The notes below the pieces were generated by a model that was given only the letters and a program-made list of their open reading frames with translations, made no database searches and had not been told where the DNA came from. 64,000 nucleotides of DNA, taken from assembly GCF_907177275.1 (NCBI RefSeq), contig NZ_CAJSLV010000062.1, positions 1-64,000 on the forward strand, given 5' to 3'. Positions 61,508 through 64,000 of this stretch are shown one piece after another. Positions within the stretch are counted from its first letter, which is position 1. Every line of letters begins with the position of its first letter. The DNA is from Actinacidiphila cocklensis (GTDB taxonomy: Bacteria; Actinomycetota; Actinomycetes; Streptomycetales; Streptomycetaceae). A program made the translations under genes and the position numbers.

Positions 61508-62061
61508 GGCCGCCACGCGCCCTGCGCGGCCTTCGTGCCGTACGCCTCCCGCGGGTCCTGCGCGGGCGGGCCGCCGGGTGGGTGGCCGCCTGGACGGTCG
61601 CCGCGGTCGTCTGCGGGCTCGGCGCCTGGTCGTACGCCGGCACCCGCGGCGACGACGCGCTGAGCTTCGGCAAGGCGCGGGACGCCGCGCTCGCCGACGG
61701 GCAGCGCGACATCGCCCGGCTCAACACCGTCGACGCCGCCCACGCGGACAGCGACCTCGGCCAGTGGCTCGCGGTGACCGCGGGGCCGCTGCACGACCGG
61801 ATGGCCAGTACGCACACCGCGGACGCGGCCACGCTGAAGCAGTCGGGCACCTCCACCCGCGGCACCGTCACCGACGCCGCGGTCACCGAACTGGACACCA
61901 GGGCGGGCACGGCCAAGCTCATCGCCACCGTGCAGGTCAGGGTCACCCCGGCCACGGGCACGGCGACCACCGACCGCAAGCGCTTCGAGGCGGGCCTGTC
62001 CCGCACCGCCGACGGCTGGAAGCTCACCGCCCTCACCGCGGTGCCGGCCGGGTCGAGTTGA
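61504..62061 (+). CDS. Mce-associated membrane protein, type A, copy 1
   Basis: A 185-residue single-pass protein: basic N-terminus, one membrane span (about 27-47), then an extracytoplasmic alpha/beta domain of the NTF2-like kind seen in Mce-associated proteins (RDAALADGQRDIARLNT, AVTELDTRAGTAK, RTADGWKLTAL). It clearly resembles the product of the gene at 62816, sharing the same three blocks. The GTG start comes from the GTGA overlap with mceF. Probably stabilises or assembles the MCE complex. Confidence 0.85.
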   Translation: MRPPRALRGLRAVRLPRVLRGRAAGWVAAWTVAAVVCGLGAWSYAGTRGDDALSFGKARDAALADGQRDIARLNTVDAAHADSDLGQWLAVTAGPLHDRMASTHTADAATLKQSGTSTRGTVTDAAVTELDTRAGTAKLIATVQVRVTPATGTATTDRKRFEAGLSRTADGWKLTALTAVPAGSS

Positions 62062-62081
62062 GAGCGGAGGAAGGTACCCGG

Positions 62082-62804
62082 ATGAAGACGCACCAGCCCC
62101 CGGCCGAGCCGGCGGAGGCGGACGAGGCCCCGGTGGCGGCCGCCGCGGAATCCCCGGCCGAGGACGTCGGGGAATCCCCGGCCGAGGACCTCGGGGAACC
62201 TCCGGCCGAGGACGCCGCCCCGGACGCACCCGCTCGCGGCGCGCGGCGGCCGTCGTGGCCCGGCTTCCTGCGGGGGAGGCGGCCTTCGTGGCCGCGGGCC
62301 GTGCGGAGCAGCCCGTGGCGGGCCGTCGCCGTCGTGGTGATCGCCGGGCTGCTGCTGGCCGGCGGCGGACTCGGCTACGCGGCACACCGGTTGCAGGACC
62401 CGGGCGCGGCGCACAACCACGCGCTCACCGACACCGAGGCCACCAGCCGGCTCACCGGTGACGTCAGCGACGCGCTCAGCCGGATCTTCGCGTACACCCC
62501 CGACGACACCCGGTCCACCGCCCGGGCCGCCCGCGACCTGCTGGAGGGCACGGCGGCACAGCAGTACCAGAAGCTCTTCACGCAGATCCGGCAGCAGGTC
62601 GCCGACCAGCGGCTGACCCTGAGCACCCGGGTGGTGCGGGCCGGCGTGGTCTCGCTCACCGGCGACCGCGCCCGGCTGCTGGTCTTCCTCGACCAGACCG
62701 CCCAGCGTGCAGGCGCCGCCGCCACCAGCGCGGCGGCCCAACTCTCGGTGACCGCCCACCTGGTCGGCGGCCACTGGCGGATCAGCGACCTCAAGGCCCG
62801 GTAG
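62082..62804 (+). CDS. Mce-associated membrane protein, type B, copy 1
   Basis: A 240-residue single-pass protein. The N-terminal 75 residues are Pro/Ala/Glu-rich and include three 8-residue tandem repeats (ESPAEDVG and variants, encoded by 62148-62216). One span (about 84-103) precedes a domain with HNHALTDTEATSRLTGDV, AAQQYQKLFTQIRQQV and GDRARLLVFLDQ, resembling the product of the gene at 63425. GGAGGAAGG precedes the ATG, 20 bp after the previous stop. Confidence 0.85.
   Translation: MKTHQPPAEPAEADEAPVAAAAESPAEDVGESPAEDLGEPPAEDAAPDAPARGARRPSWPGFLRGRRPSWPRAVRSSPWRAVAVVVIAGLLLAGGGLGYAAHRLQDPGAAHNHALTDTEATSRLTGDVSDALSRIFAYTPDDTRSTARAARDLLEGTAAQQYQKLFTQIRQQVADQRLTLSTRVVRAGVVSLTGDRARLLVFLDQTAQRAGAAATSAAAQLSVTAHLVGGHWRISDLKAR
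62148..62216 (+). repeat. Three 24-bp in-frame tandem repeats
   Basis: Units begin at 62148, 62172 and 62196; the first two are nearly identical and the third is diverged and shorter. They encode the ESPAEDVG-type repeats of the disordered cytosolic tail of the type B Mce-associated protein. Copy number may vary by slippage. Confidence 0.8.
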
Positions 62805-62815
62805 GAGAAGCCCAG

Positions 62816-63397
62816 ATGGCACGCATGCAGTCCGTCCTCCGGCGCCGCCCGCTGCTCGCGGCGGCGCTCACCCTCGCGCTGGCCGCGGCCCTCGCCGCCG
62901 CACTGACCGGGTGGTCCTGGTACGGCGCCGCCCACGACGGCGACGCCGCCTTCGCCCGCAACCGCGACGCCGTACTGGCCGCGGGCGAGCAGGCCGTACA
63001 GAACCTCAACACCCTCGACCACAGCGACCTGGACCACGGGCTGGACATCTGGGAGGACTCCACCACCGGCGACCTGCACAGCCAACTCACCCAGGGCAGG
63101 ACCGACTTCGCCAAGCAGGTGCAGCAGGCGCAGACGGTCAGCACCGCCAAGGTGCTCTCCGGCGCGGTCACCGAGCTGGACACCAGGACCGGCAAGGCCA
63201 GCGTCATGGTCGCGCTGCGGATCACCGTCCAGGCGCCCAAGTCCAAGCCGGCGGTCAAGGAGAGCCGGATGCTCGGCGAGCTGACCAGGACCGCCGACGG
63301 CTGGAAGCTCAGCGCCCTGGGCCAGGCCCCGATGGGCGACAGCGCCCCGGACCCCGCGCCCGCCTCCACCACCCCGCAGCCCACCGCGAGCCACTGA
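62816..63397 (+). CDS. Mce-associated membrane protein, type A, copy 2
   Basis: A 193-residue single-pass protein with a span at about 11-33 and an extracytoplasmic domain homologous to the product of the gene at 61504: RDAVLAAGEQAVQNLNT, AVTELDTRTGKAS and RTADGWKLSAL. The C-terminus is a Pro/Thr/Ser tail. GGAGAAG precedes ATG 62816, 11 bp after the previous stop. Confidence 0.85.
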   Translation: MARMQSVLRRRPLLAAALTLALAAALAAALTGWSWYGAAHDGDAAFARNRDAVLAAGEQAVQNLNTLDHSDLDHGLDIWEDSTTGDLHSQLTQGRTDFAKQVQQAQTVSTAKVLSGAVTELDTRTGKASVMVALRITVQAPKSKPAVKESRMLGELTRTADGWKLSALGQAPMGDSAPDPAPASTTPQPTASH

Positions 63398-63424
63398 CGC
63401 CGTACGCGAGAGGACCGACGCGCC

Positions 63425-64000
63425 ATGTCGACCACCCGTCATCTGATCAACCGGCAGCGCAGGCTCGCCGCGGTGTCCGCGGCGGCGGAGGAGCGGGCGG
63501 AGGAGCGTACGGTGCGCGGCCCGGCGCCGGTCCGTACGCGTACCCGTACGGACCTTGCCGCCGTGGAGGTCAAGGAGCCCGCCGCCCGGCGCCCCTTCCC
63601 GCTCGCCGTCACGCTGCTCGCCGTGCTGGCCGTCCTGCTCGGCGGTTTCGCCGCGGTCGCCGCGAGCCGGGCCTCGGCGCTGCACGACACCGTCGCCACC
63701 CACAACACCGCGCTGACCGACACCGCCCGCACCAGCGAGGTCAAGGGCCAGATCGCCGAGGCGGTGAACGCGGTCTTCTCCTACGACTACGCCGACACCG
63801 CCCGCACCGACGCCGCGGCAAGGCGACTGCTCACCGGAAAGGCCGTACAGCAGTACGCGGGCATGCTCGCCGAGGTGCGCGCCCAGGCACCGGCGCAGAA
63901 ACTGGTGCTGACCACCACGGTCACCGACACCGGCGTCGCGGCGATCGACGGCGACCGCGCGCACGTGCTGGTGTTCGCCGACCAGCGCAACACCAGCACG
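63425..64000 (+). CDS. Mce-associated membrane protein, type B, copy 2 (partial)
   Basis: The frame from ATG 63425 stays open to the right edge (192 codons seen). A basic N-terminus of about 55 residues precedes one span (about 59-78) and a domain homologous to the product of the gene at 62082: HNTALTDTARTSEVKGQI, AVQQYAGMLAEVRAQ and GDRAHVLVFADQ. GAGAGG lies upstream. The last 30-40 residues are missing by comparison with copy 1. It completes the A-B-A-B pattern of accessory genes. Confidence 0.85.
   Translation, partial: MSTTRHLINRQRRLAAVSAAAEERAEERTVRGPAPVRTRTRTDLAAVEVKEPAARRPFPLAVTLLAVLAVLLGGFAAVAASRASALHDTVATHNTALTDTARTSEVKGQIAEAVNAVFSYDYADTARTDAAARRLLTGKAVQQYAGMLAEVRAQAPAQKLVLTTTVTDTGVAAIDGDRAHVLVFADQRNTST

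Noticed and set aside
62148..62216. CRISPR-like repeats
   Set aside because: Contiguous 24-bp units without spacers, in frame within a gene; it is a protein repeat.

Overview
The window is chromosomal DNA from a high-GC actinobacterium, almost certainly a member of the Streptomycetaceae. The signs are very high G+C at third codon positions, frequent GTG/TTG starts, ATGA/GTGA-coupled operons, several starts that look leaderless, and gene families typical of the group (BTAD-NB-ARC regulators, an ECF sigma/anti-sigma pair, F420-dependent enzymes, a malR-malEFG-aglA locus and an mce locus). I see no rRNA, tRNA, CRISPR array, prophage, insertion sequence or plasmid backbone. All functions below are assigned by reading motifs and family resemblance; no database search was possible.

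Region 1 (1-12.1 kb) is a surface-polysaccharide locus. It has a flippase, a Wzy-like polymerase, a GT4 and a GT2 glycosyltransferase, a secreted propeller/FN3/LamG protein, a lipoprotein, the GDP-L-fucose pathway (gmd and fcl, divergent) and an initiating polyprenyl-phosphate sugar phosphotransferase. Together these could build, export and anchor a fucose-containing exopolysaccharide. The surface protein, lipoprotein and GT2 genes overlap stop-to-start, so they are probably one translationally coupled unit.

Region 2 (12.3-23.3 kb) is mainly housekeeping: an Rsm22-like methyltransferase, a FAD oxidoreductase coupled to a CorA transporter, a small conserved protein, methionine aminopeptidase, a lipoprotein, a primase-polymerase N-domain protein, dimethylargininase, an F420H2:NADP oxidoreductase, a quinone-oxidoreductase-like enzyme, a tiny membrane protein and a site-2-type metalloprotease. 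Two non-coding stretches (about 16.0-16.2 and 23.4-23.7 kb) carry a dispersed palindromic repeat.

Region 3 (23.8-40 kb) is regulatory and stress related: a large BTAD/NB-ARC/TPR regulator, a DrrAB-like ABC exporter, an ECF sigma factor with its zinc anti-sigma factor, panB, a small secreted protein, a UvrA2-like ATPase divergent from an MFS-tetR drug-export operon with a near-ideal operator between them, an EEP-family phosphodiesterase and glutamine-dependent NAD+ synthetase.

Region 4 (40.2-48.8 kb) is the maltose/maltodextrin locus (malR, malE, malF, malG, aglA) with visible operator-like motifs and a perfect 15-bp stem-loop between malE and malF, followed by a decayed carbohydrate-binding secreted protein and a PucR-type regulator.

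Region 5 (49.0-64.0 kb) is a complete mce lipid-uptake locus: two secreted proteins driven by look-alike promoters, an MlaF-type ATPase, two YrbE/MlaE permeases, six MCE proteins (the fifth a lipoprotein) and four Mce-associated membrane proteins in an A-B-A-B order that suggests duplication of a two-gene module. The last gene runs off the right edge.
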